Positions 24,004 to 36,800 of a stretch of 64,000 nucleotides of DNA are shown here, in pieces. A program made the position numbers and the translations under genes. Position 1 is the stretch's first letter; each line of letters opens with the position of its first letter. The stretch is taken from the NCBI GenBank assembly GCA_033065855.1, contig JAVXUO010001488.1, positions 496,001 through 560,000 on the forward strand, given 5' to 3'. The notes under the pieces are model-generated. The model did not search any database and was not told the origin of the DNA. It saw only the letters and a program-made list of their open reading frames with translations. The DNA comes from Escallonia rubra (taxonomy: Eukaryota; Streptophyta; Magnoliopsida; Escalloniales; Escalloniaceae).

Positions 24004-24275
24004 ATGTTAAAGGATTTAGGAATGATGATTTTCTCTGCTCAAGTTCACTCTGACCTAATGATTTTGTACCGAACCTAAACAGATAATAGCTAATTAAGGT
24101 AAAAATACAGAGCTAATGCGTTAATTAGGGGCAATTAGGATAGTTCGAGCTCTTTAGGGTTGATTACAGTTAATTACGTTTAATTATACTCAATTAGTGT
24201 TATTAAATGATTAATTCAGGCAAATTCTGGCTACTTAGGGCTAATTGAGACTAATTAGGGTTAATTTTGATTCAT

Positions 24276-25267
24276 TACAGATGACATTAGAGCTGACTTT
24301 TGAAAGCTCGGGTTAGGCTATCCTGTCGGATTGCCAATGTTTAGAGGAAACGAAGGAAAGCCCAGGTATATCCCACATCAAGAGGATGGTTGGGGCAACG
24401 AAGGGTGATCAGGGTATATCTCACATTGGCTAGAGAGGAAGATTTTGAGCTATGTGCTATCGAGGCTTAGCAATGACGCTAAGGCATAAGGTGGGGAGAT
24501 TGTAATATCCCATATTGGATGTGTGGTGATTTGTAATTAGCCTTATAAGACTTTGCATGTGAACTCATAAGTACCTACCTAACTAGCTCTTTTGAGGGAA
24601 AACATTGTCTTGTGGTGGGGCTGTAGATCGGGTCGTTATAGGACTGGGTTTCGGGATTCTTTAAGTGTGTCGAACAATTTTGTGGGAGGTTTAGTTTCAA
24701 AATGGAATGATTTGGGGCTAGAGGGTTTTGTTTGTTGGTGTGAAGTATGAGGGGTTTATGGTCAGAGAAGGAGGCATAGAAATGGGTGATCGTGGCATTA
24801 GGAAAGAGGGCACGTGGTTACTCTGGGTGAAGGGTTAAAATAAAACCCAAGGTCTACCATAAAATTTTTGTTTATGAAACCACAAACTCCTATGTAAGAG
24901 GAGATGGTGACTAGACACCTCCTTTTTGTCTTGATTGAGAAACAACTGCGTTAAAGCCTCTTATGTAGACCCAAGGGCCAAGCAAAGTAATGGTCAATGC
25001 AAAGGCCAAGGCAGCCAAAACGAAGGCCATGACCGCCTTAGCCTTGGTAGCCAATGCCAAGGCCAAGCAAGAGCGGGTGTGGGCTTGAACAGACAAGGCA
25101 GTAAGAGCTTGCCCAGGAGTAGCCCATGCGACTTGAACACAGTCGAGGAGCTTCTCAAGGCTTGGATCAACGACTTCTCTTGTCAGCAAGAGTGATGACT
25201 GCCTTCTGTTGTCAGCAAAAAAGGCATTTTTTTCCTTTTTTCTGCCTAACTCCTAGATCATCACTCT
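24276..25267. other. Intergenic, possible LTR-like traces
   Basis: Contains phrases such as TGTAATATCCCATATTGG (near 24510) and GGTATATCCCACATCAAG (near 24365), the style of start found in many plant LTRs. No paired copy or internal domain was found. No gene is supported. Confidence 0.35.
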
Positions 25268-25358
25268 CACACACACACACACACACACACTCTCTCTCTC
25301 CCTCCCTCTTTTCGTACCTCCACCACCACCACCACCACCACCACCACCACCACCACCA
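25268..25358. repeat. Compound microsatellite (CA)n(CT)n and (CAC)n
   Basis: CA repeats at 25268-25290, CT repeats at 25290-25300, then about 13 CAC units at 25319-25358. Short His-, Val- or Thr-repeat ORFs across it are artefacts of the repeat. Confidence 0.9.
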
Positions 25359-26608
25359 TCATGGACATCATGGACATCAATGACCGCTGACATAATAAAT
25401 TAGGCCCTACCGCTTTGCCACCATGAAAAACCTCGTCCAACTGTCGTGCCACCACAGAGGAACACACCCCACCGTTGTGCCACCAGGAAGAACCATCCCT
25501 CGCCACAATAACCACCATGGGCACCACTAGTCTCCCTCAATCTCGTCTCCTCCGTCCCGCACAGCAGCCACTAAAAAGCCATCTCAAAATCACCTTAACC
25601 ACCGGACCACTACCATGTATCACCAATCGCCACCCACAGTAGCCACCTAAATGACCACAACACCATCCTCAACCGTCAATCCCCACACCCTTTATTCAGT
25701 TTGAAATTTTACTACAACCAAATGGAAGTAATACAAGAAGATGGTGGTTGTGGTAACTGGTTTGGTAGAGCCGATGGTGCGGATGTGGAAGAGACGGTGG
25801 TGATGCTGGGCTTGGTAGATGTTGTGATAAATCGTCTTTTTCTTGCAAAAAATGGACGGACTAGATTAATTTAGATGAGGGAAATTGACTTGAGACGGGC
25901 CTGTTAGGCAAGTTGTTAGAACTTTTTTGACTTTTTAAGGGCAGTACATTGAATTACCATATTATCAATAGTTAGGAAAATTGTTTTAAAAAATCAAAAA
26001 TATTAGTGAAAAAACTTGTAACATAAAAAAAGCATAGAGTTTTATTTTTAAAGTTAAAATTCACAATACAAAAATAAGAATTAAAAACTAAAAATTAGAA
26101 ATATAAACGAACAAGCCCAAGAAGTCCAGTCCATTGTTTTGGGATTACCTCTCGCCCCATAGAAGGGGATAGTTTGGTTGACTCGAGAGCAGAAGTGCCA
26201 AGACTTTGCTGCAAGTCTTTGAAGTTATGGGTCTCCTCCCACTAAGGAAAGTGAATTCCGAGCAAGGGCAAGCAAATTGAAATTTTTTCCCACTCACCCT
26301 CTTCAATTTCCTTCCACCTTTTTGGGGCTTCCAGGAAATTCGAACGTTACACTTGCACTTTTCTCAAAGTACATACATCACCACACAACGTTACTCTCTT
26401 CTCTGTCCACTCTCTTCGTCTCCATTTCTCTCTTTTTCCACACTCTATTTGTCTCTTCTTCACTGTATACATACAAGCAGACTTATTATGCTGTGTGTTT
26501 AATAATGTCTCTTTGCTAAAGTACAACGTTTGTGAACAACGTAAGTTTATCTTTTCTGGTCCACCCATTTCGCCATTTTTGAGTTTAGGGTACTGGTCTT
26601 GTCTTTAT
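25359..26608. other. Upstream region of the WEB-family gene
   Basis: No gene. A CCACC-rich low-complexity stretch runs to about 25640 and AT-rich DNA follows. A CT-rich tract at about 26390-26470 (CTCTTCTCTGTCCACTCTCTTC) is typical of plant core promoters and 5' leaders just ahead of the start codon at 26609. A four-codon upstream ORF (ATG at about 26504) lies in the probable leader. Confidence 0.5.
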
Positions 26609-29600
26609 ATGGCGCTACAGAGCTCCAATCGCGAAGCAGCGGAAACCCTAGAGGTGGAAGGGTCTGTTTTGAGGTCTAAAGGTGACCCGGATTCGGAGAA
26701 GACGAAGCAAGAGGGTGTGAGAGGCGAAATCGACACTTCGGCGCCGTTTGAGTCTGTGAAGGAGGCAGTGAGTCGGTTCGGTGGAATCGGGTTTTGGAAA
26801 CCCAGTTCGTACAAGCCCTCCGAAGCTTCTGAGGTACTCTCTCACTCTTTCTGTAATGTGTCTGTGTGTGTCTACAACTCTACATTGTGTTAGTATTCAC
26901 AGTGAGGCTTTATTTATTTTAGGCTTTGTTTGTTGAAATTTCTGTAACATTGTTGGTAAACTAATAAAATTGTTCATTGTGATGGCATATATGATGTTAA
27001 ATTTTCATTGCATTTGTAGCATTTTTTTGATATTGTATGGTGTAATTTACTAATTGAATAGTTTGAGCGACCATTGCCTTGCTTTTTTTTGCTCCTCACT
27101 TTCTCTTGGATTCTGTAATTGACTTGATATTTGGTAGCGTAAAACAAGCAGATAGGGGAAAACTTGCATTTTAAACAATATTGGGCCATATAACTACGAA
27201 AGCAAATGTTGTTCTGCTCTATCAAAGATCTTTTTTACGTGCTCATTTAGAACGATTCTGATCTAGTTTGTCTCCTATATTAGTAGTATCATGTACGTAA
27301 CTGAAATGGCTGCTTTGTTTGATAATGATCGGATGCTGCTGCTTCAGTGTTTGAGAGTTTATGGATAGTAGAATCTGCGTGTCACCACGGGCAAGTTGCT
27401 TATGGGACACAGAGCAGTGATAAGAAGCAGCTTCCACCCATTTACCGTTTTGGTCTGCTTTCTCGATGGAACCATATATAGAGTATGCAGCATGTGCTAT
27501 ATATGCTGGATTGCAATAGTCTGTAAACAGCCAGCTACCAAACTTATAGCTGTTATTTTCTTTTGCTTTTGTGGCTTATGGTAGCGAGTGGGATCCCTAA
27601 TGATAACCTTAGTGAGGGTCGTCTTCTCAAATTCGGTTGCTGGAATCCCTACTTAATTTTTGGTGTGATAAATGGATGCAAACGACATAAAATGTAATAC
27701 TCTTTGGTACTCATGAGAACTCCAATAGCTCTGTGATCAACAGTATGAGAGATTTAGTTCCTGAACCACCCATAGAATTGGTCTGTATTAATTGCTAGAC
27801 CATTAAAAAGGAAAGGCCAAGATAAAGCACAATGATGTCGCTTTACGGCTCTTGCGGTTTCTAGGAAGGTTTCCAATAAGCAGCTATAATCCCATCAATG
27901 GAGAGGCTGATGGATGTGATACGGAACTGCAAAAACAGCAGAGTATTTCCAGCACCTGCATGGAGCATCTTGTATCCATTGTCCTTCATTTTCGTAACTC
28001 TTTTTTGATGGAACAAGTCAAACCTCAAGACAACCTGCCATGTCAGAAGGTGAAGTCCTCCTCATTTCTAATAAGGCACTCCTTGCAGATTGTGACATAA
28101 GTAAGTTTGTATGTAGTTTCATATATGGTGATACATTCGCGGACCCTCCGTGCCTTTCATTTTTCTTGCTCCTCTTTTACTAGTACTTTTAGGTCTCTGC
28201 CCATTGAGGAAGCAGAAAACAAGCCTTAAAACAACACTCTCACTAATATTGATTTGGACAAGGGAACCCTCTTGACATGTCATTGCTAGAACACTCACTG
28301 GATGTAGTGTCAAGCCTAGCACCTTGTAATATCTCTCTGCATGTTGCTTTCTTTATGAATATTTGTTCATCTTCACAAAAGATGTTGATTGCACTGTGCT
28401 TCCATGAATGCAGCATGACATTGAAGTGGTTGACCTTGCCAAAGTGGAGGAACAGGCTACGCAGTTGGAGAAAGATCTTATTCTGAAAGAAAGAGAAACA
28501 CTTGATGTTTTAAAGGAACTGGAAACGACTAAAATGGTTGTAGAGGAGCTAAAAGTAAAGCTACAGAAGGAAGCATCTGAAGTCAATGTAGCCCTTAACT
28601 CGAATGCAGATGACAAGAATGCAAAGAATGTTGTGGATGAAAAGGAAAACATTCCAATGAGCGGTTTGGGGTTGTGTCCTTCCTCAGCTCCTGGTTTTAT
28701 CTTAATGGAGTTGAAACAGGCCAAGTTGAACTTAACGAGGACTACAAATGACCTTGCAGACATTCGAGGCACTGTGGAATCGTTTAGTAAAAAAATAGAG
28801 AAGGAAAGAATTTCTCTTGAGAAGACTCGTCAGAGGCTATCTTCAAATTCCTTGAAAGTTTTATCTCTTGAGGAAGAGCTAAGCCAAACAAAAGAGAAAC
28901 TACAGCAGGCCAAAGGTGTGGAGGTTGAAGGTGGTTCTGATCATTCGCTAAATATTTCGCAACAGCTTCAACGGTTGAGTTCTGAAACTGAGCAGTTTAA
29001 GAAAATGGGAGAAGCAGCAAAAGCTGAAGTTTTGAGAGCAATGTCTGAGATTGAGCAGACGAAAACCAGGATAAGGACCGCTGAGATCAGGTTGATAGCA
29101 GCCAAAAAAATGAAGGAAGCGGCTAGGGCAACTGAAGCTGTTGCTCTTGCAGAAATAAAGGCCCTGTCAAACAGTCAAAGCATATCTGGAGCTTCTCAGC
29201 AGAAGGCTGAAGTGGTAACTCTTTCGTTTGAGGAATACTCCTCTCTGACCTCAAAAGCTCGAGAAGCAGAGGAAGCTTCCAAGCGGAGAGTATTTGATGC
29301 CATGCTTCAAGTTGATGAAGCTAACGTTTCAAAGACAGAGATATTAAAGAGCGTAGGGGAAGCTACAGAAGAAGTCAAGTCTTGTAAAAAGGTCTTGGAA
29401 GAGGCTCTGAACAGAGTAGAGGCTGCGAATAGAGGAAAGTTAGTGGTGGAAGAGGCTCTGCGTAAATGGCGATCTGAGCATGGTCAAAAAAGACGATCTG
29501 TTCATAACTCTACTAAGTTTAAGAATTCTTTCCCGTCTCACCATCGCAAAGATCCTCGTCTGCTTGATGTAAATGGTATTCATTTGGTTAATGATGAGTC

Positions 29601-29910
29601 CACTCCGGTGTTGAAGCCAACTCTGTCGATAGGACAGATCCTGAGCAGGAAGCTGCTTCTAACTGAAGAATATGAGAAGGGGATGCAGGTCAAAAAACGT
29701 ACCATGAGACGCAATGTTTCGTTGGGTCAAATGCTTAGTAAACCAAGTGACGAAGTAGAATCTGGCCGTAAGGGTGAGAGAGAAAGCAGTCACAAGCAAG
29801 TTCCTGCAAAGAGAAAGAAGTTGTTCAGTCGTATCTCGCTCCTCGTGACAAAGCAAAGTAAGAAGAAGAAAAAGAAACAAACCACAAGCTCACGAAGGCC
29901 GAGTTGGTAG
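26609..29910 (+). CDS. WEB family (DUF827) coiled-coil protein, two exons
   Basis: Exons 26609-26833 and 28414-29910, phase-0 junction, 573 residues. The N-terminal signature RGEIDTSAPFESVKEAVSRF (residues 38-57) followed by GGIGFWKP is the WEB family hallmark. Exon 2 is almost wholly coiled coil (about residues 80-360), with the family block AEVVTLSFEEYSSLTSKARE. The C-terminus carries LSIGQILSRKLLL and VSLGQMLSKP blocks and a Lys-rich end. WEB1/PMI2-type relatives act in the cytosol on light-driven chloroplast movement through actin; shorter members like this are less studied. The ATG at 26609 is the only Met codon of the exon-1 frame ahead of the signature. The intron is 1,580 bases. Confidence 0.9.
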
Positions 29911-32684
29911 ATCAACTGATGGATCAGTTGATATGCTTCACTAACTAACTTCTCTATGCTAAGTTTTCTTTCTTTCTATTCTCTTTCCTATCCCCCTCAT
30001 CTCCCGAAATTTCTTCTCTTTTCTTTTCTGGTTTTATTTATCTCAGGCGATGGTGGTTAGCACGTAAGATTATGAATGTTTGCTAGGGTTGCCAATGTTT
30101 TCTCACTTGATGTTTTTTGCCTTGACTGATTCCGCGAAGGGATTGTTCGCCATGGAAGCATCTCAAGTAGCTTGGCCTAGTGTGTATTGGTTGATGATCT
30201 TAATTATGTGAATTACTACTACTCCAATGGTACATGGTAAGTTTGGTTTGAGCTAACTTTCACCTAACAGAGAAGTTCTAATGCATTTTCTTAAATCCAT
30301 CAAGGTAAACAAAAGTCCTGGGAAATCTGTATATCCATTTGGGCTTAATTGCACCATTATTCTTCTCATCTGTGTTCATCGCAACCACCATGACTTAGTT
30401 CTATTTATGTCCTACCTTCTACCGTTTTAAAGCATTACAGAATGATCTACTTTCCCAAGCTTTCGGTTTCCGTGGAAAGTTTTTGGTTGATGTCCTTGTT
30501 ATATATAGAGAGATACTTGCAGCAGGTTTTTATGCCAGTTGGTTGACCTGTGGCTTGATATAAGGCAGTCTGAGGTTCATGAGTTGGGAACTGTGGCATG
30601 GCATCAATGGCGGTCTCCGGCTATGTCTCTCATCTTGCCAAACACCTTCAAGCTATCGATTCGACAGTAGTTAGATCAGTTTTGGCATCTGGACGGCAAA
30701 AGCTCTAATTCGTCACACCAAATCTCTCTCCCTTTTGCCAGACTCCACGGGGGCAGCCGGGACTTAAGCACGAGTTGCACGCTCTACATCACACAATTTT
30801 TACATTGAATCCGTCGTATTTAGGAGGGAAGAGACACCGTCATTTGTTATGCTCGACCTTTAAAGGATGTAACACTTTGATATTTTTCAAATAAGGAAGT
30901 CCTCGGTATACATAGTAGCGATTAGGTCCTCGGTTTAAAAAAAAAATAGAAATTGATAGACAATATATAGGTCCTCGGTATACATAGTAGCGATTATCGG
31001 CATACCTACAAATGTGAAATAAGTGCTATTTTAAAACGATGAAATTTTACTACAACATTTTGAAAAAAAGTCAAAAGAGAGAAACTTTATTAGACACTTG
31101 AAATAAACACAAACTAAACTACCTTTGAATGTAGAAAGATAAAAATAAGAAGAAAAATCAAACGTGTGAATTTTTCTGATTATATAAACTACAAGATTCT
31201 CCTACCTAACCCCAGACTTTGTACTGTTTCCCATACCCAATTTGCGTGTAACCAAGAAAACCAAGCAATCTTGCAGTGCATTTGGTCAAACAAACATGAA
31301 TGAAGCCAAATAGTACAACAAACAAAAATTTTTAAACTTCATCGACTAACTAACGGAGACAGGCAAAGAGAGAACATCGAAAACATAATTAGAGAAACAT
31401 AAATACCTATGACTATGAGCAATAAGATAATCTCAACTTTCGACCAATTCAGAATCTGGTCTGGGTCGTTAAGGAGTAGAACGGTGAAACTGTGCTTGCA
31501 ATTTTCTTGTCTGCAATGAATATAATTGAAATTCAAAAGTTATAATATTACAAAACACCGTAAAACAAACTTTTTACAAATTAGATCGAATCGAATGACT
31601 TCAAAATGAGCCGATAAGATCTTTATTGACAAAACATGACAAAATCAATAAACATCCTCAAAATGGATTTCTAATCTTTATTCCTTTTTTTGTTTAGGTG
31701 CTTGCTTTCCATTATTGTACTTGGCAATCTTTGAATAAGCCGTCACCTGTTAGAAGCTCCAATTATTAGGATCCTCTGCTCTCTCTCCCTCTCTCTTCTG
31801 TCAGCATCAAAACACTAGCTACAATTGATGCTGACGTGTCAAAATATTATTGCTTACCTGGAAACGTTGTTCAAAAGGAGATGTCGCAGAAGAACAAAAC
31901 CCACTTTTACTGGACGTTTTTAGTTTAAATTGAGCCAACTACAATTCAACCCCTTTTCAAGGAACCAGCAGCCCTCATCTCCTCTTCCCCAAATAAGCAA
32001 TTCCTTAAAGACTTTAGCACAAGGTATTATCTTTGCTTCATTAGGTTGATGTAATCTGGATTTTGAAGTTAGGGTTTCCTTCCTTTCACTGTATATCTCT
32101 CTCTTGGTCTTTTTTTCAATTGATTTAGATGTTTCTTTCTGTTTACATAATAGTTCATGTGAACACATAGATAGAGATATCAGTATTGATTTGCTCCATG
32201 GTTTTATGCTTTACATATGTGTTATTTCTTCTAAAAGAGGCTATATATATGTTTGTAGATACTGCAAAACTATGTGATTATCAGTGTCCTATTGATTCTG
32301 GTCCACTTGAACAGATCTCTTGTTACTAACATGGTAAAAGCCTTTCTTGGGATTTTAGTTTTGCTTTTAATACGTGAGATAAAGGTTAGAGGGTTATCAT
32401 AGGGGAAAAACTGGGCCTACTTGTATGTCTCTGAGGTTTAAATACCCATTTCGATTTGAAACTTGTTGACCGACTATTAACCGACTATGAATGGGATTAG
32501 CGTACAAGAGGTTGACTTAGATGGAAGGCCTTCTGTTAGGGGTTGTCATTACTTTCTTTGTTAACAAGCAAAGCTTAAGTAGAAGTTCAAAGGTCGATAG
32601 TTGTGGAAGGTATAATTGAGCAACAGTGATTGTGGCAGGGTTTTGCAGGTCCTAGAAGCGTAGAAAAATGGACTAGAGTACAGA
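29911..32684. other. Intergenic, no gene seen
   Basis: 3' flank of the WEB gene followed by AT-rich DNA. A phrase GGTCCTCGGTATACATAGTAGCGATTA occurs near 30898 and again near 30969, a short local duplication. A CT-rich tract lies near 31780. Confidence 0.45.
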
Positions 32685-32935
32685 AGTTATAGTGTAATAT
32701 AAAGCCTGTGAGTCTGCTTTCGAGATAATAGTAGTTTGCATAGTTGGGGAGAGAGTATAAAAATTTGCAGAAGGACTTCGATATAAGAAGTTATAGGGTC
32801 GTGTAAAGCCTGTGAGTCTGCTTTTAATAGTATATATTTTGCCTAGTAAGGGTGGGAGTATTAAAATTTCAGAGGGACTTTGATAAAAGAAGTTATAGGG
32901 TCGTATAAAGCCTGTGAGTCTGCTCATGAAAATAT
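32685..32935. repeat. Tandem repeat, about 103-bp unit, 2.5 copies
   Basis: AAAGCCTGTGAGTCTGCT recurs at about 32701, 32805 and 32907. The spacers are related and contain AAGTTATAGGGTCGT and AATTT(G)CAGA(G)GGACTT. Minus-strand ORFs across it are repeat artefacts. The stretch to 33820 is AT-rich promoter DNA of the saposin gene with nothing else recognised. Confidence 0.75.
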
Positions 32936-33820
32936 TTTTAAGTAATTTGCTTGATGATGGTGGGCGTGTTAATCCTATTGAAAACGCTCAGTAAGGTGGT
33001 TTTGATTGGTAGATTTGTGGATGAGCTCAAGGTTAGCTAAAACCGCCATGACCAAGTTTGTAAGCACCAATTAAGCTTAGATTAAGTTCCACTTGATTCC
33101 AAGTTCAATCAAGTAGTAGCAGACAACCTATTAGTTGAAGTGGCTAGTAACAGAAACGGCGTATTGTTTATATCCAGAGTAGAAGATGTTGCTATAGCTA
33201 GATGATTACCACACCAGCAAAGAGATATTTATACGTGCAATACCATTGCTTTTACTGAAATAGTGTACATCAATATGACTATCTGATTGTGTTTTCACAT
33301 GTAGGCTTCTATAAACACGACGAGTGTATTATTTTAATGTTTATCTTGATGCATTTGGTGTTCACCTATGTGCTATCTTTCATATACCAAAGAATACCTT
33401 CTTTTGAATTAAGCACTTCTGTTGCAAATATATTCTTTAGTTTTATATTCCTCCCCGTGTTTCTCCCCAGAAAAAGTATATTTGTGCCTTTAGCCCAATC
33501 TTTATAGTTCTTGACTAAGTTTTAATCAACTATCTGGGGGATGTAAGGTCTACATTTAGGGAGAAAAAAGAAATTCATTTGTCTGTTATTTGGGTTTTGT
33601 ACCTTCTTAAAAGTTCAGATGCATTTGAAATGTGGAGTCTCATTTAGGATGATCCTGTGACTGCTCTGCTTTAGTAGTGAAGCTTTTCAACTTTATTGCA
33701 CAACTGTGATTCTCTGCTACTTTTGCCTCGGAAGGATGATTATCTTTATCAATTTTTCTTATTGGTTTTCTTCCTTTTAATTTTTTCTGTGGATTCACGA
33801 AAATCATCACCTTTGGCAGC

Positions 33821-36800
33821 ATGGGTGTGAGAGTTGGTCTCTTAATTTTATTCGTGTTGGGCGCTAGCTGGTCCTCTGATGCTAGAGAATTCATGACCAC
33901 TAATCTTCTTGCAAGTGAAACTGAGATCGCTGATGTTTCAGGTATTCTTTCAACTTATTTATGCATATTCAGCTCACCGAATACTGAAGATTTATTGCTA
34001 AATGCTTAGACTGTACAAAAGTGTGCTCTACAAGTGTGATTTTAGCATTTGGCTTAATTAGATTAGTAGTCTACCTAGCCTGCAATTTAGAGTGTGTTTG
34101 GAACCATGGAATTGATGGGATTTCATTTCAAATACTTAAATTTTGTTGTTTGGAACATTTAAAAAAGGAATTGGAATTGGATTTCATGGGATTTGACTGG
34201 ATTTGTTTCTATAGTGTGAAATCCGATGAAAAATGGTTAGATTTCGTGGGATTTGAATTTACTTGAATTAAAAGTAATTATTTACCTATCTTACCCTTTT
34301 TCTGGATCTCTCCAACAATTAACCCACCACCACCATCTTCACTGCCGCTACTGCCACACCACATTTACAACCACCACTTCCGCCATCATTATTGCCACCG
34401 CCACCACTGTCGTCACCACTACTGCCACCACATTTGCCACCACCACTACCACCGCCACCACCATTACTGCCACCACCACCACCACCGCCGTTGCCAGCAC
34501 TACTACCACCACCGCCGCCGCCACCACTCTCGCCGCCGACGCTACCAATACCGTCACCACCACCACCATCGCCAGCACTACCACTGCTGCCACTACCTCA
34601 CCATTGCCACCACTGCCGCCACCACCATCACCGCTATCGCCACACCACTTTTACTACTATCACAGGCACCACTACTGCTATCAGCACCACTATTACCGCC
34701 ACCACCACCACTGCCACCACCACGCCGCCACCGCCCCCGCTGCCGTAGCAGCCACTACTACCGCCGCCGCTGTCGCCGCCACCACCACCACCACTTTTAC
34801 TACCACTATTGCCACCGCTGCCACCACTGCTGCCACCACCACTGCCACCGCTATCGCCACACCACCACCACTACTGTCACCATCGCCGTCGCCGTCACCA
34901 CCACCCCTACCACCATCGCCATCATGTGATGGCATTAGCACACTTGAAATCACTTACTGTAGTTCATTTTTTATTATAAGTCAAGGATATATTTGTCTAA
35001 AAATTTATTACCTTTCCATTTCTATTGTTCTCCAAACAAAAAATTGGAATTCTGTAATTTGAATTCCCTTCGGTTCCAAACAAGAAAAAATGAATTGAAT
35101 ACCAAATCCAATTCCGAATTTGAAATTCAAATCCTAAAAATTTGGTTCCAAACAGACTCTTAGCTACACATATTTGTCTGTAGGTCTTTAAGCAGTTCGT
35201 GCTTGCTTGGTCTAGCCATCTAGATGTCCTTACTTGTTTTATAGTACGAATTAGATATCCTGCTGGTATCTCTTAGAGATGCTTTCAACTGCTGGGGCCT
35301 TGTATGGTTGCTGATACATACTCATTGCCCTTTTTGTCGAGGCTTATTGTTGAGCTTCATTATAATAGCTTATAATACGCTATCAATTTGCTTGGAGGAT
35401 AACAAATTTTTTCTGAAGTCATTAAGATGGAAGTCCTTTTGACCTTCCAGCTGTAGCCAATATTTTGTATTCTTCCCTGTCTTCAGTATTGCAGTTAAAT
35501 CGCCAGGAAATTCGAGCTTCTAAACTTGGCAGGAACGAAAATGTTTGCACGTTGTGTGAAGAATATGCTGCTGAGGCGCTGAATTACCTTGCTGAGAACA
35601 AAACCCAAACAGAGATCATGGCTACCCTTCACAAGTCTTGCTCTAAGCTTCTTTCTTTCAAGGAGGAGGTGAGTATCTACTTTTAGCAACAGATAAATTC
35701 GTTCTTGAAACCCAACGAGTACCTTAACAATTCATTTGACCGGTGCAGGGATTTTTCTACCTAAAATTACTTGGTTCTTTTGTTATTAGTATCAAAACCC
35801 TGGTGCCCAATGGTCTTATCAACCTAGCCTGGACATACCTAGATTGCTTTAGTATTTCACTCTCTCTGTGTGTATATATATATGTGCATTGCAAACTAGA
35901 AAGCTCCCTCAACGTGATGAAGCTCACTCGATGTTATGAATAACATACTTTACCGCAAGGGTGGCCTGCATTTGATTAGTGCAAGGCTGCAATGCTTGGT
36001 AAATAGGCTAATGTACAGGAGCTGGCAACAACTTGGTATACTTAAATAACAGGGATGTTTTACTTTGCCACTCTTTTTGTTACTTGATTGACATTGATGT
36101 GCTGTTTTTTTTTTTTTGGCAGTGTATCACTTTGGTGGATTATTATGCCCCTCTTTTCTTCTTAGAGGTTTCCTCTATGCAGCCTGGGAATTTTTGTCAA
36201 AAGGTCAACCTCTGCGAGAAAACGGTTGTCATTGTTCGGCACCTTGGTGAGGATAGCTGTAGTTTGTGCCAATATGCCGTCGCAGAAGCATTATTGAAGT
36301 TGAAAGATCCCGACACACAGGTATTTTCTTTTATCATCAGCCAATGAGTAGATATTTTTTGCAATTTTGGCACCTGTCATTTTTTGGATTTTGAAGCTAC
36401 TTACGTAGCCATGGTTCTAGTTACATTTAGTCATCAATCTAGAATAATTCACAAAGTTGAGACTGTAATCCCAACTTCTATGTATTCACTTGTGTTGTCC
36501 ACTTTTCTTTCGGTTATCTTTGTAACCCTGCACCTCCTGCTCCTCTCCTCCCCCCTTTGGCCCCCAGCCCTCTTCCCACCAGGAGGAATCTTTGGGGCCA
36601 CAAATATGACGTGAAATGATTAACACAATTCCGTTGCTGTTTAGGATACTATTTAATGGTTATGTTGATCATGACAGTAAAGTTCCTGCTTGATGTTTAT
36701 CATATTATGGGTGTCTCTATTCAAGTCAGTTCCATATTAGAGGCAAAAATGTTCCTTTGCTTTTGCCAGCCCACCTGAACAATTTATATTCTTTGTCTAA

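Larger units (their letters stand above)
22915..24275. repeat. 1.36-kb near-perfect palindrome (inverted duplication)
   Basis: The sequence from about 22915 to 23590 is the reverse complement of about 23592-24275. Anchor pairs include CGGTACAAAAT (23111-23121) with ATTTTGTACCG (24061-24071), and ATATGGCTTGCCTTTCAACT (from 23483) with its complement ending at 23707. Also paired are ACTTACCAACCAAAAGCACC and CAACATGACGCGCTAAG with their complements. The symmetry continues almost to the centre (GGTCGATTAGAGCTAATTCGAG near 23560), leaving little loop. Mismatches are few, suggesting either recent origin or selection. A transcript through it would fold into a long hairpin. Confidence 0.88.

Noticed and set aside
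26495-26608. Extending the WEB protein upstream of 26609
   Set aside because: The upstream codons have no ATG (the frame would start at GTG) and read as leader sequence.
32685-32935. CRISPR-like array
   Set aside because: Units are about 103 bp and entirely homologous, with no unique spacers. The genome is a plant nuclear one.
34253-35062. 269-residue Thr/Ala/His-rich ORF and overlapping Pro- or Val-rich ORFs
   Set aside because: They exist only because the CCA/CCG triplet core of the MITE lacks stops in several frames. The region is intronic in the saposin gene.
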